A DNA stretch of 64,000 nucleotides from positions 1-64,000 of the forward strand of contig WPIF01000015.1 of NCBI GenBank assembly GCA_009773185.1. The letters are read 5' to 3'. Position 1 is the first letter of the stretch. Every line of letters starts with the position of its first letter. Shown here piece by piece: positions 35,342 to 44,488 of this stretch. The notes beneath the pieces are model-generated. The model was given only the letters and a program-made list of their open reading frames with translations. It ran no database searches and had not been told where the DNA came from. This DNA comes from Nitrospirota bacterium. Its GTDB lineage: Bacteria > Nitrospirota > Thermodesulfovibrionia > Thermodesulfovibrionales > UBA1546. The translations under genes and the position numbers were made by a program.

Positions 35342-36726
35342 GAATTCTGCTTGTAGTGTATGATAATGATTCATATATCCACTTTTTCCCTCAGGGCCTT
35401 GCATATATTGCTGCCGTGCTTGTAAAAGAAGGCCACGATGTAGAGATATACAATCAGGACAAATTCCATTATCCTGACGAACATCTTACGGAGTATTTGA
35501 ATAAAAATAAGTTCGATGTTATCGGTGTAAGCATCATTGCAGGATATTATCAGTACAGGAAATTAATAAGTATCTCTGATGCCATAAACAGCTCTAAGAA
35601 CAGGCCTTTTTATATAATCGGAGGCCATGGGCCGGCTCCTGAACCCGAGTTTTTCCTTAAAAAGACACAGGCCGATGCAGTTGTCATAGGAGAAGGCGAG
35701 GTAACGGTCATCGAACTGCTGGAGGCAATAAAGAACCGTAAGCCTTTGAATACAATTAAAGGAATAGCTTTTCGGGAAGCAGGGAAGGCAATAGTAAATG
35801 AGAGGCGGCCCCTTATAAGCGATATTGATTCCTTGCCAATGCCGGCATACGATTTATTTCCCATGGATTACTACAGGCTTTTGAGGATGCCGCATACAAC
35901 AAACAGTGACTTTGTAATGCCGATGATATCCGGCAGGGGATGCAAGTTTACGTGTAATTTCTGCTACAGGATGGATAAGGGTTTCAGACCCCGAAGCAAT
36001 GAAGGTATTATCGAAGAAATAAAATTATTGAAAAAAGATTATGGTATTACGTATATCGCTTTTGCCGATGAACTCCTGATGTCGTCAGTAGAGAGGACAG
36101 AAAGCCTCTGTAATGATTTTATAAAGGCTAAATTGAATGTTAAGTGGGATTGCAACGGCAGATTGAATTATGCCAAATCTGAAGTTTTGAGCCTTATGAA
36201 AAGGGCCGGGTGCGTTTTTATTAATTACGGCATTGAGGCCATGGATGACCAGGTATTAAAAAATATGAAAAAGGCGCTTACAACAAAACAGATTATAAAG
36301 GGCATTGAGGTGACGCTGGAGGCAGGAATCAGCCCCGGGCTGAATATTATATTCGGCAATATAGGCGATAATAAGGATACTTTAAATAAAGGCGTGGAAT
36401 TTTTGCTTGAATATGACGACGGCGCTCAGATGCGCACTATCCGGCCGGTGACTCCTTATCCGGGCTCTCCGCTTTACTATTATGCGATAGAAAAAGGCCT
36501 TGTTAAAGACTGTGAGGATTTCTACGAAAATAAGCATACAAATTCAGACCTGCTGGCGATTAATTTCACAGACATGAGCGATGAGGAATTTCATAAATGT
36601 CTGCTAGATGCTAATACCAGACTGGTAACTAATTATTATCAGAATAAATTACAGGGTACGATTGAGCGTGCCAGGAAACTCTATCTTGAAAGCGACCCTA
36701 ATTTCAGGGGCTTCCGCACTTTATGA
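35338..36726 (+). CDS. B12-binding domain radical SAM protein (inside the nonulosonate operon)
   Basis: 462 residues. The N-terminal B12-type domain has VIGVSIIAGYYQYRK, FYIIGGHGPAPEPE and VIGEGE, without DxHxxG. The CxxxCxxC motif is Cys202, Cys206 and Cys209 (SGRGCKFTCNFCYR), followed by YIAFADELLMSS and INYGIEAMDD. Its ATG overlaps the TGA of the Gfo/Idh/MocA gene. It lies between the precursor enzymes and the CMP-transferase, so a modification of the nonulosonic acid or its precursor (for example methylation, dehydration or epimerisation) is a reasonable hypothesis, not shown by the sequence. Confidence 0.85.
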   Translation: MRILLVVYDNDSYIHFFPQGLAYIAAVLVKEGHDVEIYNQDKFHYPDEHLTEYLNKNKFDVIGVSIIAGYYQYRKLISISDAINSSKNRPFYIIGGHGPAPEPEFFLKKTQADAVVIGEGEVTVIELLEAIKNRKPLNTIKGIAFREAGKAIVNERRPLISDIDSLPMPAYDLFPMDYYRLLRMPHTTNSDFVMPMISGRGCKFTCNFCYRMDKGFRPRSNEGIIEEIKLLKKDYGITYIAFADELLMSSVERTESLCNDFIKAKLNVKWDCNGRLNYAKSEVLSLMKRAGCVFINYGIEAMDDQVLKNMKKALTTKQIIKGIEVTLEAGISPGLNIIFGNIGDNKDTLNKGVEFLLEYDDGAQMRTIRPVTPYPGSPLYYYAIEKGLVKDCEDFYENKHTNSDLLAINFTDMSDEEFHKCLLDANTRLVTNYYQNKLQGTIERARKLYLESDPNFRGFRTL

Positions 36727-36773
36727 AGATTAAGAATCATAATCCTTTGCCTTTATTTTTTATCAGGTAAAAA

Positions 36774-37475
36774 ATGTACAAGGGTAATTCCATTTTATGT
36801 ATTATCCCTGCAAGGGGCGGCTCAAAGGGCCTGCCCGGGAAAAATATTAAAAAACTTTCAGGGAAGCCTCTGATTGCTTATTCGATTGAACAGGCAAAAG
36901 GGGCTAAGTATGTAGACAGGATTATAGTCTCAACTGAAAGCAGAAAGATAGCGGATATCGCGAGGCGATATGGCGCTGAAGTACCTTTTATGAGACCCCG
37001 GAAACTTGCTACAGACGACTGCAGCATAATAGATGTGCTCCTTCATGCAATGGACTGGATGGAGAATAAGGGAAAATTCAAATTTGATATATTAGTGCTT
37101 CTCCATGCAACTGCTCCGTTAAGAACGACCGAAGATATAGACAATTCCATAAAATTACTGGTAGATAAAAAGGCCGATAATGTCTTTTCAGTTACCGAAG
37201 CCCACAGGAATCCTTATTTTAATATGGTGGAAGTGCTCGATGACGGGGCTGTAAGGCGTGTAAAAAGAGGCAGTTTTGTTACAAGGCAGTCTGCTCCACG
37301 CGTGTTTGACATGAATGCGTCCATTTATGTCTGGTGGAGGGATGTGCTGAGAAAGGGAAAAAGCGTTTTCCTGAAGAAGAGCCATGTTTATGTCATGCCA
37401 AGGGAAAGGTCAGTGGATATAGATGACTATCTGGATTTCAGGATTGCTGAGATGCTGTTAAAAACAGGCACATAA
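36774..37475 (+). CDS. legF: NeuA/LegF-type CMP-nonulosonic acid synthetase
   Basis: 233 residues. It starts with CIIPARGGSKGLPGKNIKKL, the signature of CMP-sialate/CMP-legionaminate cytidylyltransferases, followed by PLIAYSIEQAK, VSTESRKIADIA, LLHATAPLRT and DIDDYLDFRIAE. It activates the free 9-carbon acid with CTP, ready for transfer to the glycan. A 47-bp gap separates it from the radical SAM gene. The next gene is a flippase, so the completed precursor can be joined to a lipid-linked glycan and exported. Confidence 0.9.
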   Translation: MYKGNSILCIIPARGGSKGLPGKNIKKLSGKPLIAYSIEQAKGAKYVDRIIVSTESRKIADIARRYGAEVPFMRPRKLATDDCSIIDVLLHAMDWMENKGKFKFDILVLLHATAPLRTTEDIDNSIKLLVDKKADNVFSVTEAHRNPYFNMVEVLDDGAVRRVKRGSFVTRQSAPRVFDMNASIYVWWRDVLRKGKSVFLKKSHVYVMPRERSVDIDDYLDFRIAEMLLKTGT

Positions 37476-37524
37476 GAGTTTGCTCCTTTAGAGACCTTAG
37501 GCCCCTGACAGGGTCACGCTATAT

Positions 37525-39000
37525 ATGTTAAAACAGAGAATATTTAAAAACACCCTTGTTAACTCCGGCGGGAAATCCTTAACTTTATTTTTACAGCTGT
37601 TCATCATCACATATCTTGTAAAGACTATAGGCAAGGAGGCATACGGCATCGTAGTCCTTGCGCTTTCTCTTGTCGGAAATACAAATCTTATTGAGGCCGG
37701 GTTTGGGCTTTCAGTGACCAAATATGTGGCTGAATATAAGGCCAAGGACGACTGGAAGCGTCTTCTTGAAATAGTTAATACAAACTTTGTTGTTGTGACG
37801 GTTATTGCCATTGGTTTTTGCATTGTACTGTTTATAATTAACGAGTTTTTACTTGAAAAAATATTCACTATCCCTGCGGATTTTTTACAGCCTGCAAAGG
37901 GCATGATAAGGATTTTAATACTGCTTTCCTTTGTAGAGTTCTGGTCTGTAAGCATAATGCGAGTGCTCGAAGGTTTTCAGCAGTTTTCTGTTGCAAGGGG
38001 GCTGGAAGTTTTAAAGTGGCTGCTCAGGCTGGTTTTTATAATCGTTGCAGTTGAGAAGGGTTACGGGCTGCCCGGCGTTGGCGCTGCATATTTTGCCGCC
38101 GGTATTATTAATCTGGCAATCCTTTACCTTTTTGCTTTTTCCAGGACTTCCAGGCTGAAGCTGAATATTTTCCTTGGCAATAAGGAGTCATTCAAACTCC
38201 TTTTCGGTTTCAGTATCTGGATATTCCTGTCCAAGGCCTTTGCCTTTATTTCATACAGGATTGACACCATTGTTATAGGTATATTTCTTCCCCTTGAGAA
38301 CCTTACCTATTATAATATTGCCTTTAAGGTATTTGATGTGTTGAGATACGGATTTTCTCTTATATCTTCAACACTGGTGCCTGTTACCTCCGAGATAGCA
38401 GCCACGAGGAATAAGGAGAGGCTGTCCCTGCTTTTCAAAAAGGCATCAAAATATACGACCCTTTCCATGTTTCCGATAGTGATTTTCTTCTTTTTTTATT
38501 CGGATAAGATTATCCGTTTATGGATGGGAAGCAGTTTTGGCACCTCGGTTGTATTAAGCCAGCTGTTTATTGCGTCCTTATTTCTTACAGCGCTTGTTTC
38601 AAGCGGTTCAGAAATGATGACCGGAATGAATAAGCTTAAGGTTTTAGTAAAATACAATGGGGTCGGGTCTCTCATAAACCTTGTGGCGAGTGTGATACTT
38701 GTTCAGAAGATAGGAGTTTATGGTGTAGTTGTCGGGACGTTGATAGGCTCATCAATAGTCTCAGCAGGATATCTGTATCAGATGATGAAAGAGTTTTCGA
38801 TGTCCTTGCCTGAGTATTTAAAGGATATTGTTATGATGCCGTTATTCTTAACTGCAATTTTATGTGTTACGCTCATATTTTTTAAGAGTATCCTTGTTGG
38901 TTTTTTAGGCGTGCTTATTTATTTCCTGATAGTTTTTGCTCTGGTAGTGGATAAGGAAGATAAAGAGAGTGTTTTAAAGTTATTAAAGAGTTATGTATGA
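37525..39000 (+). CDS. Wzx-type oligosaccharide flippase
   Basis: 491 residues with ~12-14 membrane segments in the MATE/MOP (Polysacc_synt) style. The N-terminal pattern NTLVNSGGKSLTLFLQLFI, VVLALSLVGN and FGLSVTKYVAEYKA is typical of Wzx/RfbX flippases. It would move an undecaprenyl-linked repeat unit across the inner membrane. The position after legF points to the nonulosonate-containing glycan as cargo. The 49-bp gap before it contains no strong terminator. No Wzy-type polymerase is certain on this strand. Confidence 0.82.
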   Translation: MLKQRIFKNTLVNSGGKSLTLFLQLFIITYLVKTIGKEAYGIVVLALSLVGNTNLIEAGFGLSVTKYVAEYKAKDDWKRLLEIVNTNFVVVTVIAIGFCIVLFIINEFLLEKIFTIPADFLQPAKGMIRILILLSFVEFWSVSIMRVLEGFQQFSVARGLEVLKWLLRLVFIIVAVEKGYGLPGVGAAYFAAGIINLAILYLFAFSRTSRLKLNIFLGNKESFKLLFGFSIWIFLSKAFAFISYRIDTIVIGIFLPLENLTYYNIAFKVFDVLRYGFSLISSTLVPVTSEIAATRNKERLSLLFKKASKYTTLSMFPIVIFFFFYSDKIIRLWMGSSFGTSVVLSQLFIASLFLTALVSSGSEMMTGMNKLKVLVKYNGVGSLINLVASVILVQKIGVYGVVVGTLIGSSIVSAGYLYQMMKEFSMSLPEYLKDIVMMPLFLTAILCVTLIFFKSILVGFLGVLIYFLIVFALVVDKEDKESVLKLLKSYV

Positions 39001-39008
39001 CAAGCTAG

Positions 39009-39021
39009 AGGCCTTCGGCCT
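39009..39021. repeat. Short GC hairpin AGGCC-TTC-GGCCT
   Basis: A 5-bp perfect inverted repeat with a 3-nt loop lies in the 44-bp gap after the flippase gene. No T-run follows. It may be a small palindromic repeat or a weak transcription or mRNA-stability element. Confidence 0.35.
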
Positions 39022-39044
39022 GAACCTTCTATCCGTGTATTGCC

Positions 39045-41567
39045 ATGAAAAAAGATAATATTATTTGCAGGGGTGTAATTGTTTATTATGCCCTGGCCTG
39101 GATTTTCTTTTTTTACAGGATACAGTCTTTTGCAAAGGATATCTTTATAGCGCCTCTGTATTTTCTCATTCCCGCAGGTGTCGGCCTGTTTGTGTTCTCT
39201 CTTTTCCGGACGCACACTAAATTAGCTGGTTTTATCGGCGGGCTCAGGCTGGCTCTGCTTTCAGCGTTTCTTGGATTCTCATTAATCACGCTTACTTATA
39301 CAGAGCTCAGCAACCGCGATATGCTGGCAGCGCTTTTCATGCCTGTGTATCTTATGTTTTATCTTTTATCCGTGGCTGGTTTCTACAGGACCAGAGAGTT
39401 ATTAACTGATACCGGCGTCTGTCAGGCGGCCGGCTCTGTTTTGTTAATATCCCCGGTCCTTGCCTTTGCGTATTATTTCAATTATATGTATTTCTCACCG
39501 TTTCCGCTGAGGGATATCTTTATGGAGACGCATTTCATGAAGGGCGCGCTGGAGTTCTCGAAATATAACATCCTGAATATTGCCACAGGCGACACCTATA
39601 TGCCACTTCTTCAGGTCGGCTCAGGGCTCCTTCATCGTTTCTATGAATTTGATTTGATAAACGGCCAGTGGATACTGCCTGCTTATCTATGCGTCTTCAT
39701 CAGTCTGTGTTATTACTGCTTCCTGTCCTCGTTCATCAGCAACGAGTTGACGCTGAACGTCTCTATGGGGCTTGCTGTCGGGCTTGTGAGCATTTGTTTC
39801 TCTATGAGCAATAATACTTTTCTTGCCGGGCTTGCTCTTGTATTTTTCTCACTGCTTGTCAGCCTCAACAAAGACAGGACCGGTGCGGTTTTTTTATTCT
39901 CCGAACTTGCTGTGCTCGCGGCCCTGTCTCTGATATTTTATAAACTTAGAAGAACGCCCTCTTTTGATGGAACGATATTGCCTTATCTGCTTGTGTTCCT
40001 TGCGTTCATGCTGGCCGTGTCCTACCTGAACGCTTTAAGAATATTAATCTATGCGCTCATAGTCCTTGTTCTTTTCATTGCTCCTCCTTATCACAGGGCT
40101 GCGTCGCTCTATATGCCTTTGATGCTTGTTTTTTATGGCGTGTATTTTGTCTTTTTCAGGATGGAGATTAAGAACGGGCTTGCAGTTAAGAAGCTGTTTA
40201 TGAAAAAAATCCTTCTTTATTCTCTCCTTATCCCTGTTTTGGGTATCAGCCTCGGGATTATTATAGTTAAGCTCCAGCCTTCTGTTTTTGGGCTTCTTGC
40301 AGATTTGCTGAACTCCGTCAGCATGGCTATTGTCGGGCAGCGGATAAGCGAGAATGAGGGGCTGAAGGCAGTGACAGCAGAATGGCTCAGGTTCGTGCCG
40401 TTTGTAGTCCATGGCCTGCTTATGCTCCTTGTTGCAGGATTATTCTTAAAGAGGCGCGACAGCCGCACCAAGAAGTTCTTAGAGTCCAATATGAACCCGT
40501 TGCTCTTTGTCCTGGTGTCCTTCCTGCTGCTTATGGTGGTTTACTACAGTCCTCTCCCACGCATACACAGGCTTCTTCCTTTCCCATCGCTCCTGTTCAT
40601 TGCATTGACTGCGTTATTGTTCAGATATTATTACGAGGGATATTCATTAACAGGCAGGCAGCATGTACGTACACTTATTATCCCTGCCTCTATGCTTGCC
40701 TATACCTTTGCGGCACAGGCTCTGTATCGCATACCGATGAAAGATGGCGATGTGAGCGCGTATGTTAAGGCCCTGTTGCCCCTCACCGGGACTTTAATTG
40801 CCATTATGCTTATCTCATTTGTTGCGCTTATCTTTATGCGCACAAAGGCCGCAGCGCTTGTTTTTGCGCTTGTTCTCATCTTCTCCGGCGTGATGGTCGA
40901 CAAGTTCAATATTATGGCAAAACTTTATTTTAATTCATATGGGCATGAACTGCCGGCTCCAGGTGTTATCTCGCATTACACGGGGCTTGAACTCAAGACA
41001 GCCGAAAGCCTTGGCAAGAGGCTTGACTCTCCCAAGGCCGTACTGTTCTCTGACCCCTTTACTCTTGGCATATTCGAGGCTGTGACAGGCAATAATGGTT
41101 TTTACACTTTCGAGAACCTCGGCCAATTCATGCTGCCTGAATATACAGGAGACCTGAAGGCCATTATAAGGAAGGCATTTCCTCCGCTTGATGACAAAAT
41201 GGCTTCTCAATGGCGTGATAAAGCTGATTTGTTGGACAACAATACCCTGATTACATCAATGCTTGGGGATTTTGCCGGGCAATATAAGGGCGCCATGCCT
41301 GAGGCGCGATATGCCCTCCATAAAAAATTTGGCATTCCTCGCAACTATGCTGCAACCGGAGACTTGCTCGGTTGGAATGCGGATGACTTGAGGCGCAATG
41401 TCTTTTGGGTTGTCACTGAAAAGACTATCCGATGGGCATACGGAGAAGTGGGTTATTATCCCATGGACGCAGCTTTCAGCGACGAATACTTAAAGAGCTA
41501 TGTCTTTCCATATTTCGAGGTCTTGCTTAATTTCGGGAATAAAGTACTGGTTCTTAAATTGAAGTAG
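39045..41567 (+). CDS. Large polytopic membrane protein, unknown
   Basis: 840 residues with about fourteen hydrophobic segments over residues ~10-620 and a ~220-residue soluble tail. The long loop after the first block has PFPLRDIFMETHFMKGAL and NIATGDTYMPLLQVG, with charged residues near the membrane. The tail includes SDPFTLGIFEAVTGN and YPMDAAFSDEYL. The shape resembles the GT-C-like proteins in the left part of the window, but there is no clear family signature. A polymerase or sugar transferase working with the flippase next door is possible; I cannot tell which. Confidence 0.5.
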   Translation: MKKDNIICRGVIVYYALAWIFFFYRIQSFAKDIFIAPLYFLIPAGVGLFVFSLFRTHTKLAGFIGGLRLALLSAFLGFSLITLTYTELSNRDMLAALFMPVYLMFYLLSVAGFYRTRELLTDTGVCQAAGSVLLISPVLAFAYYFNYMYFSPFPLRDIFMETHFMKGALEFSKYNILNIATGDTYMPLLQVGSGLLHRFYEFDLINGQWILPAYLCVFISLCYYCFLSSFISNELTLNVSMGLAVGLVSICFSMSNNTFLAGLALVFFSLLVSLNKDRTGAVFLFSELAVLAALSLIFYKLRRTPSFDGTILPYLLVFLAFMLAVSYLNALRILIYALIVLVLFIAPPYHRAASLYMPLMLVFYGVYFVFFRMEIKNGLAVKKLFMKKILLYSLLIPVLGISLGIIIVKLQPSVFGLLADLLNSVSMAIVGQRISENEGLKAVTAEWLRFVPFVVHGLLMLLVAGLFLKRRDSRTKKFLESNMNPLLFVLVSFLLLMVVYYSPLPRIHRLLPFPSLLFIALTALLFRYYYEGYSLTGRQHVRTLIIPASMLAYTFAAQALYRIPMKDGDVSAYVKALLPLTGTLIAIMLISFVALIFMRTKAAALVFALVLIFSGVMVDKFNIMAKLYFNSYGHELPAPGVISHYTGLELKTAESLGKRLDSPKAVLFSDPFTLGIFEAVTGNNGFYTFENLGQFMLPEYTGDLKAIIRKAFPPLDDKMASQWRDKADLLDNNTLITSMLGDFAGQYKGAMPEARYALHKKFGIPRNYAATGDLLGWNADDLRRNVFWVVTEKTIRWAYGEVGYYPMDAAFSDEYLKSYVFPYFEVLLNFGNKVLVLKLK

Positions 41568-41587
41568 TCCCCATGTCTTTTAAGAAT

Positions 41588-41608
41588 TTCGGGAATAATA
41601 TTCCTGAA
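41588..41608. repeat. Imperfect 9-bp hairpin in a 69-bp gap
   Basis: TTCGGGAAT and ATTCCTGAA can pair (one G-U) around an AAT loop, between the end of the large membrane protein gene and the capsule-synthesis gene. It is followed by A residues, not T, so a terminator in the + direction is not supported. It may be a mild attenuator or an mRNA-processing site. Confidence 0.35.
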
Positions 41609-41636
41609 AAAAGATATAATAAATGTTGGAGAAAAA

Positions 41637-43055
41637 ATGAAGGTTGATATTCTTTTTGCGATAATGGCTGTTCAGGAAGTTGTCTTCTTTGCCCCGATTG
41701 CAAAGAGGCTCAGGGATGAAGAAGGGCTTAAGGTTGCATTCCTGACCTTCCATGAAGCCGGCGACGATATCCTTGAAAAAGAGGGTGTGCCGTATTTCAG
41801 CCTTCACAAGATAAAAAATTCTGAAGGAATGAAAAAGCATGTGTTCCTGAAGCCGGAAGATGTTCAGAGGAGGCTTGGAATAAATATCAGGAAGCTCATC
41901 CTCCATGAAATGCTCACGACTAACAGGCTGGATGAAAAATATCTGTCGTCAAAGGTCATGACGTACCATGCAATCATGGACAGTATTTTCAGGGACAACG
42001 AGATAGGCTGTGTTGTTCAGGAACTCGGGGGTTTTATTGCGCCTCAATTACTTTATCATGTATCAAAGTACTACAAGAAACAGCATATATTTATCGAACC
42101 TGCCATGTTTCCTAAAAGGATAGTCTTTACGCTTAATGATATGAATGCAGACATTGCAGACTACGGGGAGGGAGTTGCGGCACCTGATGAGGAGCTTAAA
42201 AAGCTTCTTGAACAGTACAGTATCAGAAAAACAGTCGTAATCCCGAAGAAAGACAAACATTTTTTTCAGGACATGAGCCTGAAAAGGCTTTTTTCCATGG
42301 ATAATTTCAGGCGTCTTTCAAGAAAGCTCTATCACAAATACATACTTGGCCGCGAAGAAGAATATAATGCAATCCTTTGGTATATTGTCTATCATTTCAT
42401 AAAGTTTTTTAAACGGAAGGTCTTGAATTTCTACTATTCAGAGCCTGTTGAAGGCGAAAAATATATATACTACCCCTTTCATGTTCCGCTTGATGTGCAG
42501 CTGACGATGAGGTGCCCGGAGTTTCTGAATCAAGAGGCCCTGGTGGGATACATAGCAAGGGTTATCCCTTTAGGGTGCAGTCTGTATGTCAAGGAGCATC
42601 CGGCTGCCATAGGCGGCCATCAGCTTTCAAGGATGAGGGATATACTCAGGGATAAAAATATAAGGCTGATACACCCCAGGCATAATTCTTTTGACCTCAT
42701 TAAGAATGCAGGTTGTGTTATTACGATAAACTCAAAGGTCGGCTTTGAGGCGATTATGCAGGGCAAGCCTGTTGTTGTTTTAGGCAGGACCTTTTACAGG
42801 GGGAAGGGCGTTACATTGGACGTGAATAATGTAAGTGAAATCTCCGGCGCCGTAACATCTGCAACAGGTGAGGCCGGCATTCCTGCAAACAGGGATTATT
42901 TTCTCAATAAGGCTTTTGCGTGGAGCTATAAGGGCGAGCTCTATGAAAACAGCCCTGAGAACATTGATAATTTTTACAGGTCACTAAAAACATTCATGTT
43001 AAAATCAGGGATAATCAAATCTGATAAATATACGGCAGAAGGCGCTATAAGATGA
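41637..43055 (+). CDS. Capsule polysaccharide synthesis protein (KpsS/KpsC-like GT-B)
   Basis: 472 residues. The C-terminal half has the capsule-synthesis signature (PF05159): YYPFHVPLDVQLTMRCPE, LYVKEHPAAIG, NAGCVITINSKVGFEAIMQGKPVVVLG and TFYRGKGVT. KpsS/KpsC-type proteins add Kdo-type sugars to a lipid anchor. A nonulosonic acid is chemically a close relative of Kdo, so this protein could handle the CMP-sugar made by the upstream operon. GGAG lies six bases before the ATG. The gene overlaps the next radical SAM gene by 4 bp. No KpsMT-type exporter is visible in the window. Confidence 0.75.
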   Translation: MKVDILFAIMAVQEVVFFAPIAKRLRDEEGLKVAFLTFHEAGDDILEKEGVPYFSLHKIKNSEGMKKHVFLKPEDVQRRLGINIRKLILHEMLTTNRLDEKYLSSKVMTYHAIMDSIFRDNEIGCVVQELGGFIAPQLLYHVSKYYKKQHIFIEPAMFPKRIVFTLNDMNADIADYGEGVAAPDEELKKLLEQYSIRKTVVIPKKDKHFFQDMSLKRLFSMDNFRRLSRKLYHKYILGREEEYNAILWYIVYHFIKFFKRKVLNFYYSEPVEGEKYIYYPFHVPLDVQLTMRCPEFLNQEALVGYIARVIPLGCSLYVKEHPAAIGGHQLSRMRDILRDKNIRLIHPRHNSFDLIKNAGCVITINSKVGFEAIMQGKPVVVLGRTFYRGKGVTLDVNNVSEISGAVTSATGEAGIPANRDYFLNKAFAWSYKGELYENSPENIDNFYRSLKTFMLKSGIIKSDKYTAEGAIR

Positions 43056-44488
43056 GGTATAAGAAAGTATTACTTTTATTCCCTGACTATAAAGGCGGGC
43101 ATTTCGGCGCACTCCGGCCTCCTGCAGGGCTTGGCTATCTTGCTGAAACCCTGAAAATTAATGCTGTGGAATATGATTTCCTGGATATGGCTGTAGGGTA
43201 TTCTGCAGATGATCTGAAAAATAAAATCCTGTCGTTCAAGCCTGAGCTGGTTGCTGTCAGCCTCATGTCATTTATGTATAAAAGGTCTTACGAGATAATA
43301 AAACTTGTTAAACAGATAAATCCTGATCTGCATGTTGTGGCAGGCGGCCCCCATGTTTCTACAACAAGGGAAAAGGTGCTTGAGGAATGCCCTGAGGCTG
43401 ATTACGGTGTGGTTCTGGAAGGAGAAGATGCGCTCCTGGAACTTTGCAGGGGGGAAGACATATCTTCCATAAAAGGACTCATCCGCAGGGAAGGTGGAGC
43501 AATTATATTTAACGGCGAGCGGCAGTTCAAGGATGACCTTGACAGTATTCCATTCCCGAAATATGAGAAGTTTCCTTTGGGGAAATATGTTACGGAAGAA
43601 ATAGGGATTGTATCGTCAAGGGGTTGTCCTCACGGCTGTATATATTGCCCTGTTAAGGCTGCCATTGGCATGAAATGGCGGAGACGCAGCGCCGCAGGCA
43701 TTGTCGAAGAGATACAGTACTGGTATGACAGGGGATACAGGCAGTTCAGCATGCTTGATGATAATTTTACATTCAATAAAGACCGGGTTATCGAGATATG
43801 CGGAGAAATAAAGAGAAGGGATTTTAAGGGCATTGAACTCAACTGCAATAACGGGATAAGGGCGGACCGTGTCAATTACGATATGCTGAAACTGATGAAA
43901 GAGGCAGGGTTTAAATACCTTGCATTCGGAGTAGAGGCAGGAAATAACAAGGTGCTTAAAAGCATTAATAAGGGCGAGACCATGGAACAGGTGGATGCTG
44001 CCGTAAAGGCCGCTGTTGAACTCGGGTATAAGGTCACCCTGTTTTTTATCGTGGGCTCCCCGGGAGAAACAATTGAAGATGTAAAAGATTCCATAAACTT
44101 TGCCTTAAAATATCCTGTATTTGATGTGAGGTTTTATAACCTTATTCCTTTTCCTAAAAGCAAACTGTACGATTGGGTAAAGGAGAATAATTATTTTATC
44201 CTTGACCCTGAAGAATATCTCAACAGCTCATCCCAATGGGATTATAAACCGGTATTTGAGACACCAGAGATGGGCAGGGAAAAGAGGGAGGAAGCATTGA
44301 AGCTTGTCAGAGGGGTGAGAAAAAAGGTCAGATATAATTCCATGAAGGCGTCGCTTACCCCGCGGCTTGGGAAGGTTGCGGGTCCTATATCAAGGGTCTA
44401 TGTTACTGACTGGGTTCAGGATAAGCTGATGAAAAGCGGCATATTAAGAAGAAACCTGAAAAAAGTGTTTATGCGCGTGGCAGGGTGA
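43052..44488 (+). CDS. B12-binding domain radical SAM protein
   Basis: 478 residues. B12-type domain with AVSLMSFMYKRSYE, VVAGGPHVSTTRE and VLEGEDALLE, without DxHxxG. The CxxxCxxC motif is Cys192, Cys196 and Cys199 (SSRGCPHGCIYCP), followed by FSMLDDNFTFNKDR, CNNGIRADR and AFGVEAGNN. The C-terminus is basic. Overlaps both neighbours by 4 bp (ATGA and GTGA), so it is co-translated with the capsule protein and with the next radical SAM protein. Substrate unknown. Confidence 0.85.
   Translation: MRYKKVLLLFPDYKGGHFGALRPPAGLGYLAETLKINAVEYDFLDMAVGYSADDLKNKILSFKPELVAVSLMSFMYKRSYEIIKLVKQINPDLHVVAGGPHVSTTREKVLEECPEADYGVVLEGEDALLELCRGEDISSIKGLIRREGGAIIFNGERQFKDDLDSIPFPKYEKFPLGKYVTEEIGIVSSRGCPHGCIYCPVKAAIGMKWRRRSAAGIVEEIQYWYDRGYRQFSMLDDNFTFNKDRVIEICGEIKRRDFKGIELNCNNGIRADRVNYDMLKLMKEAGFKYLAFGVEAGNNKVLKSINKGETMEQVDAAVKAAVELGYKVTLFFIVGSPGETIEDVKDSINFALKYPVFDVRFYNLIPFPKSKLYDWVKENNYFILDPEEYLNSSSQWDYKPVFETPEMGREKREEALKLVRGVRKKVRYNSMKASLTPRLGKVAGPISRVYVTDWVQDKLMKSGILRRNLKKVFMRVAG

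Noticed and set aside
37476-37524. Terminator after legF (CCCT-GAC-AGGG)
   Set aside because: The stem is only four base pairs without a T-run, so read-through into the flippase gene is more likely.
39045-41567. Wzy-type O-antigen polymerase
   Set aside because: Its membrane layout would allow it, but the Wzy signatures are not visible and the long soluble tail is atypical, so it is left as unknown.
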